From Oceanobacillus kimchii X50 (lineage in GTDB: Bacteria > Bacillota > Bacilli > Bacillales > Amphibacillaceae), in contig NZ_CM001792.1 in the NCBI RefSeq assembly GCF_000340475.1, forward strand, positions 3,766,682-3,830,681: 64,000 nucleotides of DNA. Reading direction: 5' to 3'. Positions within the stretch are counted from its first letter, which is position 1, and each line of letters begins with the position of its first letter. Position numbers and translations under genes: made by a program. This document shows positions 30,121 through 39,397 of the stretch, piece by piece. The notes below the pieces were generated by a model. That model saw only the letters and a list, made by a program, of their open reading frames with translations, searched no databases and was not told the origin of the DNA.

Positions 30121-30411
30121 ATGGAAGTGACTGACGTTAGATTACGCCGCGTAAATACAGAAGGAAGAATGCGAGCGATTGCATCAATCACGTTAGACCA
30201 AGAGTTTGTTGTCCATGATATACGCGTAATCGACGGTAATAATGGACTATTTGTGGCTATGCCATCAAAACGAACTCCAGATGGTGAATTTAGGGACATA
30301 GCACACCCTATTAACTCCGGAACCCGTTCTAAAATCCAAGAAGCTGTATTAGCGGAATATCAAAAGGCGGGCGAAGATGAAGTAAACTACGAAGAAGCAG
30401 GTGCTTCATAA
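30121..30411 (+). CDS. spoVG: RNA/DNA-binding regulator SpoVG
   Basis: 96 residues, almost identical to the B. subtilis protein ([12 protein letters not shown] opening, [24 protein letters not shown]). It was first known for asymmetric septation and cortex formation, and binds RNA and DNA. ATG behind AAAGGTGG. It has its own sigma-H promoter and terminator, and AbrB probably represses it. Confidence 0.97.
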   Translation: MEVTDVRLRRVNTEGRMRAIASITLDQEFVVHDIRVIDGNNGLFVAMPSKRTPDGEFRDIAHPINSGTRSKIQEAVLAEYQKAGEDEVNYEEAGAS

Positions 30412-30431
30412 TTAAATATGATTGTGATAGG

Positions 30432-30471
30432 AGAAGGATTTAATCTTAAAGCAGGTTATCCTTCTTTTTTG
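30432..30471 (+). terminator. Terminator after spoVG
   Basis: AGAAGGAT/ATCCTTCT stem, 18-base loop that can pair further inside, then six T. Confidence 0.8.
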
Positions 30472-30654
30472 TTGTTATCAAAAAAGTTCCCCGAAATTTT
30501 CTATCCTATAAGGGAATTGTACTGAAACGATATATTTTTGCGATAATTGGACTTTAGTCCTTTGTAGCTTGCTTTTTAGCTAGATGCTGTGACACTCCAT
30601 AATATTCTATTGTTTCCAACTAATTCCTTTAATGTATCAATGTTTTCACTTTTA
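30472..30654 (+). other. Intergenic stretch before glmU
   Basis: I see nothing coding. The rest of the 308-base gap between spoVG and glmU is the terminator above and the promoter below. Confidence 0.3.
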
Positions 30655-30683
30655 TTGAAAAGATGGGCCAATTACGATATATT
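30655..30683 (+). promoter_or_regulatory. Sigma-A promoter of glmU-prs
   Basis: TTGAAA, 17-base spacer, TATATT, with a 30-base leader to the glmU start. Confidence 0.7.
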
Positions 30684-30719
30684 TTTAAGTGGATATTTAG
30701 AGATAATGGAGGTTTCCTA

Positions 30720-32087
30720 ATGGCGAATCGATTTGCTGTAATATTAGCAGCGGGGCAAGGGACTAGGATGAAATCAAAGCTACATAAAATGCTTCATCCA
30801 GTTGCTGGCAGACCAATGGTGCAACATGTCGTTGATCAGCTGCAACAGGTTAACTTAAATAAAATTGTTACTATTGTTGGATTTGGAGCAGAAAAGGTGA
30901 AGGCACAACTTGGCTCTTCAAGTGAATTTGCATATCAAAAGGAACAGCTAGGTACCGGCCATGCTGTTTTACAGGCAGAGGATCTATTGAAAGATGAAAA
31001 GGGTGTAACAGTTGTTGCTTGTGGAGATACACCTCTTATTCGTGATGAAACGTTCGAAGCACTGATTCAATATCATGAGCAAACAGGAGCTAAAGCAAGT
31101 GTTCTTACAACCAAAGTAGAAAACCCAATGGGATACGGTCGTGTCGTTAGAAATGATCAAGACGAGGTTGAGAGAATCGTTGAACATAAAGATGCCAATG
31201 AAGGTGAAAGATTAATTCAGGAAATTAATACGGGGACGTATTGTTTTGACAATCAAGCCTTATTTGCTGCTTTAAAAGAGGTTTCCAATGATAATGCACA
31301 AGGCGAATATTACTTACCTGATGTAATTAAGATATTGCGCCATCAAGGGGATACGGTTAGTGCGTTCTTGACTCCTGATTTTGATGAGACAATTGGAATA
31401 AATGATCGTATAGCACTTGCAGAAGCTGAAAAAATAATGAAAAAGCGCATTAATGAAGAACATATGCGCAATGGTGTCAGTATTATTGATCCTGAACAAA
31501 CTTATATTGAACCGGATGTACAAATTGAATCAGATGTTATTCTCCATCCTGGAACAGTATTAAAGGGTGAAACAATTATTCGTACTGGGGCAGAAATCGG
31601 CCCGCATACTGAACTTGAGGATTGTGAAGTTGGAGAGGAAACTGTCATAAGACATAGTGTTGCTACAAGTAGTAAAATAGGGAATAGAGTAAATATTGGT
31701 CCATTTGCCCATATTAGACCAGCGTCACACGTGGGTAACGATACAAAGGTTGGAAATTTCGTAGAGATTAAGAAAACAACCCTAGGAGACCATAGTAAAG
31801 TATCTCATTTAAGCTATATTGGTGATGCTGACGTTGGAGAACGTGTTAATGTTGGCTGCGGAACCATTACAGTAAATTATGACGGTACGAATAAGTATTT
31901 AACTACAATTGAAGATGATGCATTTATTGGTTGTAATTCGAATCTAATTGCACCTGTAACGGTTGGAAAAGGTTCTTACGTAGCTGCCGGATCTACTATT
32001 ACAAAAAATGTACCCGAAAATGCATTATCGATAGCAAGAGCAAGACAAACGAATAAGGAAGAATATGCATCTAAATTCAAAAAATAG
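30720..32087 (+). CDS. glmU: Bifunctional GlcNAc-1-P uridylyltransferase / GlcN-1-P acetyltransferase
   Basis: 455 residues, two domains. Pyrophosphorylase with LAAGQGTRM at 9-17, then a left-handed beta-helix with hexapeptide repeats (about 250-440) for acetyl transfer. It makes UDP-GlcNAc for peptidoglycan and teichoic acids. Start ATG 30720 follows ATGGAGG; the earlier in-frame start at 30663 lies upstream of the -10 element. In operon with prs (29-base gap). Confidence 0.97.
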   Translation: MANRFAVILAAGQGTRMKSKLHKMLHPVAGRPMVQHVVDQLQQVNLNKIVTIVGFGAEKVKAQLGSSSEFAYQKEQLGTGHAVLQAEDLLKDEKGVTVVACGDTPLIRDETFEALIQYHEQTGAKASVLTTKVENPMGYGRVVRNDQDEVERIVEHKDANEGERLIQEINTGTYCFDNQALFAALKEVSNDNAQGEYYLPDVIKILRHQGDTVSAFLTPDFDETIGINDRIALAEAEKIMKKRINEEHMRNGVSIIDPEQTYIEPDVQIESDVILHPGTVLKGETIIRTGAEIGPHTELEDCEVGEETVIRHSVATSSKIGNRVNIGPFAHIRPASHVGNDTKVGNFVEIKKTTLGDHSKVSHLSYIGDADVGERVNVGCGTITVNYDGTNKYLTTIEDDAFIGCNSNLIAPVTVGKGSYVAAGSTITKNVPENALSIARARQTNKEEYASKFKK

Positions 32088-32116
32088 ATTAACAATTTTA
32101 TGGAGGTAATCAAAAA

Positions 32117-33070
32117 ATGACATCCAGTTATAAAGATTCGTCGTTAAAAGTTTTTTCATTAAATTCAAACCCTGAGTTAGCAAATGAAATTGCTACACAT
32201 ATAGGAACAAACTTAGGAAAATGTACGGTTTCAAAATTCAGTGATGGAGAAGTACAAATAAACCTTGAGGAAAGTGTTCGTGGCTGTGATGTATATGTAG
32301 TACAATCTACTTGTGCCCCTGTTAATCAGCATATTATGGAATTGTTAATTATGATTGATGCATTAAAGCGAGCTTCTGCAAAATCCATTAATATCGTAAT
32401 GCCATACTATGGTTATGCACGACAAGATCGTAAAGCTCGTTCTAGAGAACCTATTGCGGCTAAATTAGTAGCTGATTTAATTGAAAAAGCAGGTGCAAAT
32501 CGTGTGATTACATTAGATTTACATGCACCACAAATTCAAGGATTTTTTGATATACCTATTGATCACTTACAAGGTGTTCCAATTCTTTCGAGCTATTTTG
32601 AACAGAAAAATCTGGATGACGTTATTGTTGTCTCTCCAGACCATGGAGGAGTTACAAGAGCAAGAAAAATGGCAGACCGCTTAAAAGCACCAATTGGAAT
32701 AATTGATAAACGTCGACCAAAACCAAATGTTGCGGAAATCATGAATATCATCGGGAATATTGAAGGGAAAACAGCGATATTAATTGATGATATTATTGAC
32801 ACTGCTGGTACCATTACGCTTGCAGCGAATGCCCTCATTGAGAACGGTGCAAAAGAAGTATATGCATGTTGTACACATCCTGTTTTATCTGGACCTGCGA
32901 TCGAGCGCATCGATAACTCTAAAATTAAGGAACTAGTGATTACTGATAGTATTCCATTACCTGATGAAAAATTTAGTGCAAAAATTACAGCTTTATCGGT
33001 AGCTCCATTAATTGGTGAAGCGATTATTCGCGTTCATGAAATGCAATCCGTAAGTATCCTTTTTGATTAA
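32117..33070 (+). CDS. prs: Ribose-phosphate pyrophosphokinase
   Basis: 317 residues. Makes PRPP from ribose-5-P and ATP. The flexible-loop motif [15 protein letters not shown] at 98-112, HAPQIQGFF, and the PRPP loop DDIIDTAGT at 224-232 are intact. ATG after TGGAGG. Its 3' flank carries the sigma-B promoter of ctc with no terminator between, so read-through into ctc is possible. Confidence 0.98.
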   Translation: MTSSYKDSSLKVFSLNSNPELANEIATHIGTNLGKCTVSKFSDGEVQINLEESVRGCDVYVVQSTCAPVNQHIMELLIMIDALKRASAKSINIVMPYYGYARQDRKARSREPIAAKLVADLIEKAGANRVITLDLHAPQIQGFFDIPIDHLQGVPILSSYFEQKNLDDVIVVSPDHGGVTRARKMADRLKAPIGIIDKRRPKPNVAEIMNIIGNIEGKTAILIDDIIDTAGTITLAANALIENGAKEVYACCTHPVLSGPAIERIDNSKIKELVITDSIPLPDEKFSAKITALSVAPLIGEAIIRVHEMQSVSILFD

Positions 33071-33071
33071 T

Positions 33072-33097
33072 GTTTAGTACGATCTGATTTCGGGTAT
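33072..33097 (+). promoter_or_regulatory. Sigma-B promoter of ctc
   Basis: GTTTAG, 14-base spacer, GGGTAT, matching the sigma-B consensus GTTTaa-(12-15)-GGGTAT with one weak -35 position. ctc is the classical sigma-B gene. It starts one base after the prs stop codon. Confidence 0.75.
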
Positions 33098-33203
33098 TAA
33101 TGATATTGACCGTTTTTTACAACCAAGATGAAGCATAAGTATTTAACAAAAAGAAAATATAAGTTATAACGAATGTTTTTAATAAACTTGGAGGGTGATT
33201 TTA

Positions 33204-33839
33204 ATGGCAGTAAAATTAAACGCAACGAAAAGAGAAGATCTTACAAAATCAGCAACAAAACAAATTAGGTTAAGCGGAAGAGTACCAGCGGTTGTTTACG
33301 GTAAAGCAAAAGACCCTAAAAATGTTTCAGTTGATAGTGTTGAATTAGTAAAAACGGTTCGAGATGAAGGTCGAAATGCAATTATATCTCTACAAGTAGA
33401 GAATAATAGTGTTGATGTTATGCTTCATGACTACCAAATTGATCCGATTAAAGATGAATTACTACATGCAGACTTCTATATTGTGAATATGTCCGAAGAA
33501 ATGGATGTAAATGTAGCGGTTCGTCTTGATGGGGAATCCAAAGGTGAAAAAGAGGGTGGCGTATTACAACAGCCATTCTATGAAATATTAGTTCGTGCAA
33601 AACCGAATGAAATTCCAGAAGAAATTGTTATCGATGTATCTGATTTGGATGTTGGTGATAGTATAATGGTATCTGATATTAAAGTAGTAGGTAACTATGA
33701 AATATTAGAAGATCCAGATACTTCTGTTGTTTCAATTACACCACCGACAACTGAAGAAGATCTAGAAGCAGACGATGTAGATGAAAATGCAGAGCCGGAA
33801 TTAGTAGGTGCTGAGAAAGACTCTACAGACGAAGAATAA
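33204..33839 (+). CDS. ctc: General stress protein Ctc, ribosomal protein bL25 (TL5 type)
   Basis: 211 residues. N-terminal L25 domain that binds 5S rRNA (SGRVPAVVYGKAKDPKNVSV) and a C-terminal TL5 domain, ending in a strongly acidic tail. It joins the ribosome under stress. Start ATG 33204 follows GGAGGGTG; GTG 33195 is inside that site. The leader from the sigma-B promoter is about 100 bases. Confidence 0.93.
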   Translation: MAVKLNATKREDLTKSATKQIRLSGRVPAVVYGKAKDPKNVSVDSVELVKTVRDEGRNAIISLQVENNSVDVMLHDYQIDPIKDELLHADFYIVNMSEEMDVNVAVRLDGESKGEKEGGVLQQPFYEILVRAKPNEIPEEIVIDVSDLDVGDSIMVSDIKVVGNYEILEDPDTSVVSITPPTTEEDLEADDVDENAEPELVGAEKDSTDEE

Positions 33840-33891
33840 GAAGATAAGTATTAAATAAAAATGTAATAATAATATAATGCAACTGAAAAAT

Positions 33892-33945
33892 CCCCTTCTT
33901 TGTTAGGATAGAATTATGCTTCTTGACAAGAAGGGTTGTTGTATT
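33892..33945 (+). terminator. Possible terminator after ctc
   Basis: CCCTTCTT/AAGAAGGG stem with a 27-base loop and a T/G-rich tail. Confidence 0.4.
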
Positions 33946-34101
33946 TGTATATGATAATAAAAGTACGAGTTCAAAAAGAAAAAACGACTAAGGTTAGGTA
34001 AGCTTACAACCAGTGGGCTGTGATCGTATCCTCAGAGAATTTTGTACATTGAAGGTCTTATTTTTAGATTTTTAAACATCGACTAAAAAGGAAGAATATA
34101 A

Positions 34102-34665
34102 ATGAAACTTATTGTTGGTCTAGGGAACCCTGGAAGAAAATATAAAAAAACGAGGCATAATATTGGCTTTTTTGTCATTGATGAATTATTACATCGTTAT
34201 AAATGGAAGCTAAATAATTCAAAGTTTGAAGGGGATTACTCCATAGAATATATCGATGGAGAGAAAGTCATCCTATTACAACCTCAAACATTTATGAATC
34301 TCTCTGGTAAATCAATTGGTCCGTTAATGGACTATTTTGATATAGATATAGATGATGTATTAGTTATTTATGATGATTTAGATCTACCTACTGGAAAAAT
34401 TAGACTTCGTCAAAAAGGTGGTCATGGTGGACATAATGGTGTACGCTCTACGATTGATCATTTAGGCACAAAAGATTTCAAGAGAGTTCGTTTAGGTATT
34501 GGACGACCAATGAATGCCACTCCAGTGATTGATTATGTGTTAGGTAAATTTCCAAAACAAGAGACTTCTGCAGTGACAGAGAGCGTGGAAAAAGCGGCTG
34601 ATGCAATAGAGGCCTGGATAAAAGGCAAACCATTTTTAGAAGTCATGAATGATTTTAACCAGTAG
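34102..34665 (+). CDS. pth: Peptidyl-tRNA hydrolase
   Basis: 187 residues. Recycles peptidyl-t[21 protein letters not shown] contains Asn9 and the catalytic His19, with the substrate-binding [11 protein letters not shown] and [13 protein letters not shown] motifs. In B. subtilis the gene is spoVC, since a mutant blocks coat formation. ATG behind AAAGGAAG. fin follows. Confidence 0.97.
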   Translation: MKLIVGLGNPGRKYKKTRHNIGFFVIDELLHRYKWKLNNSKFEGDYSIEYIDGEKVILLQPQTFMNLSGKSIGPLMDYFDIDIDDVLVIYDDLDLPTGKIRLRQKGGHGGHNGVRSTIDHLGTKDFKRVRLGIGRPMNATPVIDYVLGKFPKQETSAVTESVEKAADAIEAWIKGKPFLEVMNDFNQ

Positions 34666-34687
34666 AGCATAGCTTATCATATATTAA

Positions 34688-34715
34688 GTATATTCTAATT
34701 CAACCCGGTTAAACT
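34688..34715 (+). promoter_or_regulatory. Sigma-F promoter of fin
   Basis: GTATA, 14-base spacer, GGTTAAACT (full match to the sigma-F -10 GGnnAnAMT). The spacer is one shorter than at gin and yabS. Confidence 0.6.
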
Positions 34716-34739
34716 GTTAGTAACAGATTGTTTAACTGG
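34705..34739 (+). other. Inverted repeat over the fin -10 region and leader
   Basis: CCGGTTAAAC and GTTTAACTGG form a 10-bp stem (one G-T) around a 15-base loop. The left arm is the sigma-F -10 element; the right arm ends at the fin ribosome binding site GGGGTGG. Confidence 0.6.
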
Positions 34740-34748
34740 GGTGGTAAA

Positions 34749-34979
34749 ATGACAATTTATTATGATTGTAGGCATTGTGGTCAACGAATTGGAAAACTAG
34801 ATCAAAAGGAAATTGATGTATCTTTACTTGGATTTGATCAATTAACAAATAAAGACTTAACCGATATGATATATTATGATCAAGACGGTAATATGCGGGT
34901 GAAATCAATTTGTGAAAATTGTCAACGTACACTGGAACAGCATCCAAACTACCATGAATTAGATTTCTTTTTACAATAA
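34749..34979 (+). CDS. fin: Anti-sigma-F factor Fin (YabK)
   Basis: 76 residues. Zinc-finger protein with Cys7/Cys10 (YDCRHCG) and Cys55/Cys58 (SICENCQ) and the conserved LGFDQLTN segment. Fin binds RNA polymerase and displaces sigma-F, helping the switch to sigma-G. Start ATG 34749; an in-frame ATG at 34728 lies before the ribosome binding site. It has a terminator before mfd. Confidence 0.94.
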   Translation: MTIYYDCRHCGQRIGKLDQKEIDVSLLGFDQLTNKDLTDMIYYDQDGNMRVKSICENCQRTLEQHPNYHELDFFLQ

Positions 34980-35003
34980 GATATAAAGCAAATATTTTTA
35001 AGG

Positions 35004-35030
35004 GCCTTTGGTATAAACCAAGGCATTTTT
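35004..35030 (+). terminator. Terminator after fin
   Basis: GCCTTTGGT/ACCAAGGC stem (one bulge) with ATAA loop, then ATTTTTG. Confidence 0.75.
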
Positions 35031-35065
35031 GCGCTTTTACATACAGTTATAAGAGGGGACAAACG

Positions 35066-38000
35066 ATGAAAGCTATTCATACATTTTTAAAATCAAAAGA
35101 AGATATTCATTCCATAGTTGAAGGAGTAACTAGTGGAATGAAAGAACAGATGATAGCAGGGTTAAGTGGTTCTGCTAGAAGTTTAGTAATTTCTGCTATT
35201 CATGAATCGATTTATCGACCTGTGTTAATTGTGACCCATCAGTTAGCTCAAGCACAGCAACTATATGATGATTTCGTTGAACTAGTAGATGATGAACGTG
35301 TCTACCTTTATCCAATCAATGAATTGATTGCTTCAGAAATTGCGATTGCAAGTCCGGAATTACGTGCACAGCGAATAGAGGCATTGACAGAATGGACACG
35401 CCATAAGTCAGGAATTTTGATTGCACCAGTAGCTGCCTTGAAGCGTATCCTTCCACCACAAAATTATTGGGATAATTATCAACTTCTATTTAAATTAGGT
35501 CATGATATTAAGATAGATCACTATATGAGTTCACTAGTAGACATGGGATATGAGCATGCCTCTATGGTTACCTCGCCGGGAGAATTCAGTAAACGTGGTG
35601 GAATTATTGATATTTATCCGATTACGGAAAAACACCCAATCCGTATTGAACTTTTTGATGAAGAAGTCGACTCCATTCGATACTTCGATGCAGAGTCTCA
35701 GCGTTCGCTGGATAGACTTGATGAAGTTAGTATCGGTCCAGCAAGTGAATTGTTATTAACGGATGAGGATTTATTAAAGACTTCCGAACAATTAGAAGAA
35801 GCATTAGCTACAACATTAAGAAAAATGAATAAACCAGAAGCAAAAGAACAATTGGTAGAGGTCATCGAACATGATATTTCGCGTTTTAAACAGTTAGAGC
35901 GTTTTCAAGAAATGTATAAATATATTGGATATCTGTACACAAATCCAGCTAGTTTATTAGATTATCTACCTAATAACGGTCTCGTTTTCTTTGATGAGAT
36001 GAGTAGAATCGGTGAAACAGCAATAAATCTAGACCATGAGGAAGCAGAATGGTATGCCAGCCTATTAGAAGGAAATAAGATGGTGCAAAATAGTCGATTT
36101 TCATTTGGTTGGGATGAAGTCATGGAGGGCATGAATCAACAACGTATTTATATGTCTGTATTTATGCGTCATATTCCAAATACCAATCCTGAGAATGTTA
36201 TTAATCTATCTTCTCGAACGATGCAGGAGTTTCATGGTCAGATGCATTTATTTAAAAATGAATTACAACGGTGGGATAAAGGTGATTACTCCGTCATAAT
36301 ACTTGCCGCAGATGAACAAAGAGCAGAAAAGGTTCATTCTATACTAGATGATTATGATATTGAGACACAAATAAGTAAGAAAGATCCGGTATTACCAGTT
36401 AAAATGCCTACTATTATTGTTGGAAATATCCAGTCTGGAACGGAATTTCCTATGCATAAGCTAGCGGTTGTTACGGAACAAGAGTTGTTTAAGAAGCGAA
36501 TGAAGCATAAACGAAAACAACCAAAAGTATCGAATGCCGAGCGCATTAAAAGTTATCAGGAACTAAAAATAGGAGATTATGTTGTTCATGCCAATCACGG
36601 TGTGGGTAAGTATTTAGGTATAGAAACTTTAGAAGTAAGCAACTTGCATAAAGACTATATGTTAATCAAATATTCTGGTGATGATAAGTTATTTGTACCG
36701 ATTGATCAGATTGATCTTGTTCAGAAATTTGTTGGATCAGAAGCAAAAGAACCAAAATTATACAAGCTCGGTGGATCAGAATGGACGAAAGTAAAACGAA
36801 AAGTACAATCGTCTGTTGAGGATATTGCTGATGATCTAATTAAACTATATGCGGAAAGGGAAGCGAAGCAAGGCTATGCTTTCTCGCCAGACTCTGAATT
36901 ACAACATGAATTCGAAGCATCGTTCCCTTATCAGGAGACGGAAGATCAGTTACGTTGTATTCAAGAAATTAAAGAAGATATGGAAAAAGAACGTCCTATG
37001 GATCGATTGCTTTGTGGAGATGTTGGCTATGGAAAAACCGAAGTGGCAATTCGTGCTGCGTTCAAAGCAGTATCTGATGGGAAACAAGTGGCGATACTAG
37101 TGCCAACAACGATTTTAGCACAGCAGCACTATGAAACGATTCGAGAACGTTTTCAAGATTATCCTATCAATATAGGGTTATTGAGTCGTTTTCGTACCAA
37201 AAAACAACAAACAGAGACAACTAAAGGACTAAAGAGTGGAAATGTTGATGTAGTTGTCGGCACCCATAGAATTTTATCCAAAGACGTAGAGTATAAAGAC
37301 TTAGGATTATTAATTGTGGATGAAGAGCAACGATTTGGTGTGAAGCATAAAGAAAAGATAAAACAATTGAAAACAAATGTAGACGTTCTTACATTAACTG
37401 CGACACCAATCCCGCGGACATTGCATATGTCGATGCTAGGGGTGCGGGATTTATCTGTTATTGAAACACCGCCAGAGAATCGTTTCCCTATTCAGACGTA
37501 TGTAACGGAGTATAATCCTATTTTCATGAGAGAAGCGATCGAACGAGAAATGGGAAGAGGCGGCCAAGTCTTCTTCTTATACAATCGTGTGGAGAATATA
37601 GATAAGGTAGCTCGTGATTTAGGTATGCTTGTTCCAGATGCAAAAATTGCGGTTGCTCATGGACAAATGAACGAGTCTGAATTAGAGAATGTTATATTTA
37701 GTTTTCTAGAGGGAGAATTTGATATTCTCGTTAGTACGACCATCATTGAAACAGGGGTAGACATACCGAATGTAAATACGTTAATCGTCAATCATGCCGA
37801 TTACATGGGATTAAGTCAGCTCTATCAATTACGTGGTCGAGTAGGAAGGTCGAATCGTGTAGCATATGCATACTTTACGTATCAAAAAGATAAAGTACTT
37901 ACAGAAGTCGCGGAAAAGCGCCTGCAAGCAATTAAGGAATTTACAGAGCTTGGATCTGGTTTTAAAATTGCAATGCGTGATTTATCCATACGTGGCACCG

Positions 38001-38587
38001 GGAATTTATTAGGGTCACAACAACATGGATTTATTGATTCTGTTGGTTTTGATATGTATTCTCAAATGCTGAAAGATGCAATAGATGCACGAAAAGCAGG
38101 AAAAGAACTTGAAGAAATCAAACCATTTGAACCTGAACTCTCATTGAAATTAGATGCTTACATTCCAGATGAGTATCTAGAGGATGAAAAACAAAAAATT
38201 GAAATCTATAAACAGTTTCAAACACTGGATAGTGAAGAAGCGATTGGTGATCTAAAAGATGAATTAATTGATCGGTTTGGTGATTATCCACAGGAAGTAG
38301 AACATTTATTTACCGTAAGTGAAATGAAAATGTATGCGAAAATACAGCGTGTAGAGTCAATTTTAGAGACACCTAAAAAGATAGAAATGCTTGTCGATGA
38401 ATCACGTAGCCAAGAAATCGATGGATCAAAGCTATTTGCTTTAGCAAATGAGTATGGGAGAGATATTGGACTTGGCACAGATAATAAAAAGTTAAAAATT
38501 GGAATTAAGTGGAGTAAAGATTCAAAATTTAAGCGATATGATACGGTTACAAGCTTTATAAAACAGCTAGATAAAACAAATCGATAA
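35066..38587 (+). CDS. mfd: Transcription-repair coupling factor Mfd
   Basis: 1173 residues, the B. subtilis length is 1177. UvrB-like N-terminal domains, RNA-polymerase-interacting domain with YVVHANHGVGKYLGIE (about 502-517), then SF2 translocase: Walker A GDVGYGKTE with Lys657, DEEQ at 752-755, and the RecG-like motor, ending in the TRCF domain that inhibits UvrA binding. It removes stalled polymerase at lesions. ATG follows AGAGGGGAC. Confidence 0.98.
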   Translation: MKAIHTFLKSKEDIHSIVEGVTSGMKEQMIAGLSGSARSLVISAIHESIYRPVLIVTHQLAQAQQLYDDFVELVDDERVYLYPINELIASEIAIASPELRAQRIEALTEWTRHKSGILIAPVAALKRILPPQNYWDNYQLLFKLGHDIKIDHYMSSLVDMGYEHASMVTSPGEFSKRGGIIDIYPITEKHPIRIELFDEEVDSIRYFDAESQRSLDRLDEVSIGPASELLLTDEDLLKTSEQLEEALATTLRKMNKPEAKEQLVEVIEHDISRFKQLERFQEMYKYIGYLYTNPASLLDYLPNNGLVFFDEMSRIGETAINLDHEEAEWYASLLEGNKMVQNSRFSFGWDEVMEGMNQQRIYMSVFMRHIPNTNPENVINLSSRTMQEFHGQMHLFKNELQRWDKGDYSVIILAADEQRAEKVHSILDDYDIETQISKKDPVLPVKMPTIIVGNIQSGTEFPMHKLAVVTEQELFKKRMKHKRKQPKVSNAERIKSYQELKIGDYVVHANHGVGKYLGIETLEVSNLHKDYMLIKYSGDDKLFVPIDQIDLVQKFVGSEAKEPKLYKLGGSEWTKVKRKVQSSVEDIADDLIKLYAEREAKQGYAFSPDSELQHEFEASFPYQETEDQLRCIQEIKEDMEKERPMDRLLCGDVGYGKTEVAIRAAFKAVSDGKQVAILVPTTILAQQHYETIRERFQDYPINIGLLSRFRTKKQQTETTKGLKSGNVDVVVGTHRILSKDVEYKDLGLLIVDEEQRFGVKHKEKIKQLKTNVDVLTLTATPIPRTLHMSMLGVRDLSVIETPPENRFPIQTYVTEYNPIFMREAIEREMGRGGQVFFLYNRVENIDKVARDLGMLVPDAKIAVAHGQMNESELENVIFSFLEGEFDILVSTTIIETGVDIPNVNTLIVNHADYMGLSQLYQLRGRVGRSNRVAYAYFTYQKDKVLTEVAEKRLQAIKEFTELGSGFKIAMRDLSIRGTGNLLGSQQHGFIDSVGFDMYSQMLKDAIDARKAGKELEEIKPFEPELSLKLDAYIPDEYLEDEKQKIEIYKQFQTLDSEEAIGDLKDELIDRFGDYPQEVEHLFTVSEMKMYAKIQRVESILETPKKIEMLVDESRSQEIDGSKLFALANEYGRDIGLGTDNKKLKIGIKWSKDSKFKRYDTVTSFIKQLDKTNR

Positions 38588-38602
38588 AAATTTTATTTGG
38601 AA

Positions 38603-38631
38603 TGTATAGTTATTACTGGATGATTTATACT
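38603..38631 (+). promoter_or_regulatory. Possible sigma-G promoter of spoVT
   Basis: GTATA, 17-base spacer, TATACTA (sigma-G consensus CATnnTA with one mismatch). It gives a leader of about 93 bases. spoVT is a sigma-G gene in B. subtilis. Confidence 0.5.
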
Positions 38632-38730
38632 AAAACCACAGCTGGTGATTGTTTCGTGTTTTTCCAAAAATTAATTATGAGGAAATACATGTGGACCAGA
38701 ATCATCATTTAGAAAGCGAGGCTACTTAGA

Positions 38731-39264
38731 ATGAAAGCAACAGGAATTGTACGTCGAATTGATGATCTGGGGAGAGTTGTGGTTCCTAAAGAGATCAGAA
38801 GAACCTTACGTATACGAGAAGGGGATCCACTAGAGATTTTTGTTGACCGAGAAGGGGAGGTTATTCTAAAAAAATATTCCCCAATCAATGAATTAGGACA
38901 TTTTGCTAAAGAATATGCAGAAGCATTATTTCAATCTCTTCAGACTCCGGTAATGATTACTGATCGCGATGATGTTATTGCAGTTGCTGGGGAATCCAAA
39001 AAAGAATACTTGAATAAACCTATAAGCAATGTAATAGCAGATACTATTGAAGGTCGTTCACAAGTATTTGAGGTAGATTCGAAATCAATTGAAATTATTG
39101 ATGGACAAGAACAACAATTGCAATCGTATTGTATTCATCCCGTCATTGCGAATGGAGATCCTATCGGCTGTGTAATGATTTTTTCAAAAGAAGAAAAGCT
39201 AAGCAAAATAGAGCAAAAAGCAGCAGAGACGGCATCAACATTTTTAGCAAAACAAATGGAATAG
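38731..39264 (+). CDS. spoVT: Stage V sporulation regulator SpoVT
   Basis: 177 residues. N-terminal SpoVT/AbrB domain (MKATGIVRRIDDLGRVVVP) and C-terminal GAF domain (about 56-177). It modulates sigma-G genes in the forespore. The DNA-binding half is clearly paralogous to AbrB in this window. ATG 38731 after AAAGCGAGG. Own terminator. Confidence 0.96.
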   Translation: MKATGIVRRIDDLGRVVVPKEIRRTLRIREGDPLEIFVDREGEVILKKYSPINELGHFAKEYAEALFQSLQTPVMITDRDDVIAVAGESKKEYLNKPISNVIADTIEGRSQVFEVDSKSIEIIDGQEQQLQSYCIHPVIANGDPIGCVMIFSKEEKLSKIEQKAAETASTFLAKQME

Positions 39265-39272
39265 ACATAAGT

Positions 39273-39300
39273 ACCTCAGGAATTTTCCCCTGAGGTTTTC
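39273..39300 (+). terminator. Terminator after spoVT
   Basis: ACCTCAGG/CCTGAGGT stem, 8-base loop, then TTTTC. Confidence 0.8.
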
Positions 39301-39397
39301 TTATGCCCTGTGATATATTCACAACCTTTATATCATCTAAGCCGATTATGAAATATGTTATAATTAGAGAAATTCATTGAAGTAAAGGAAATACATT

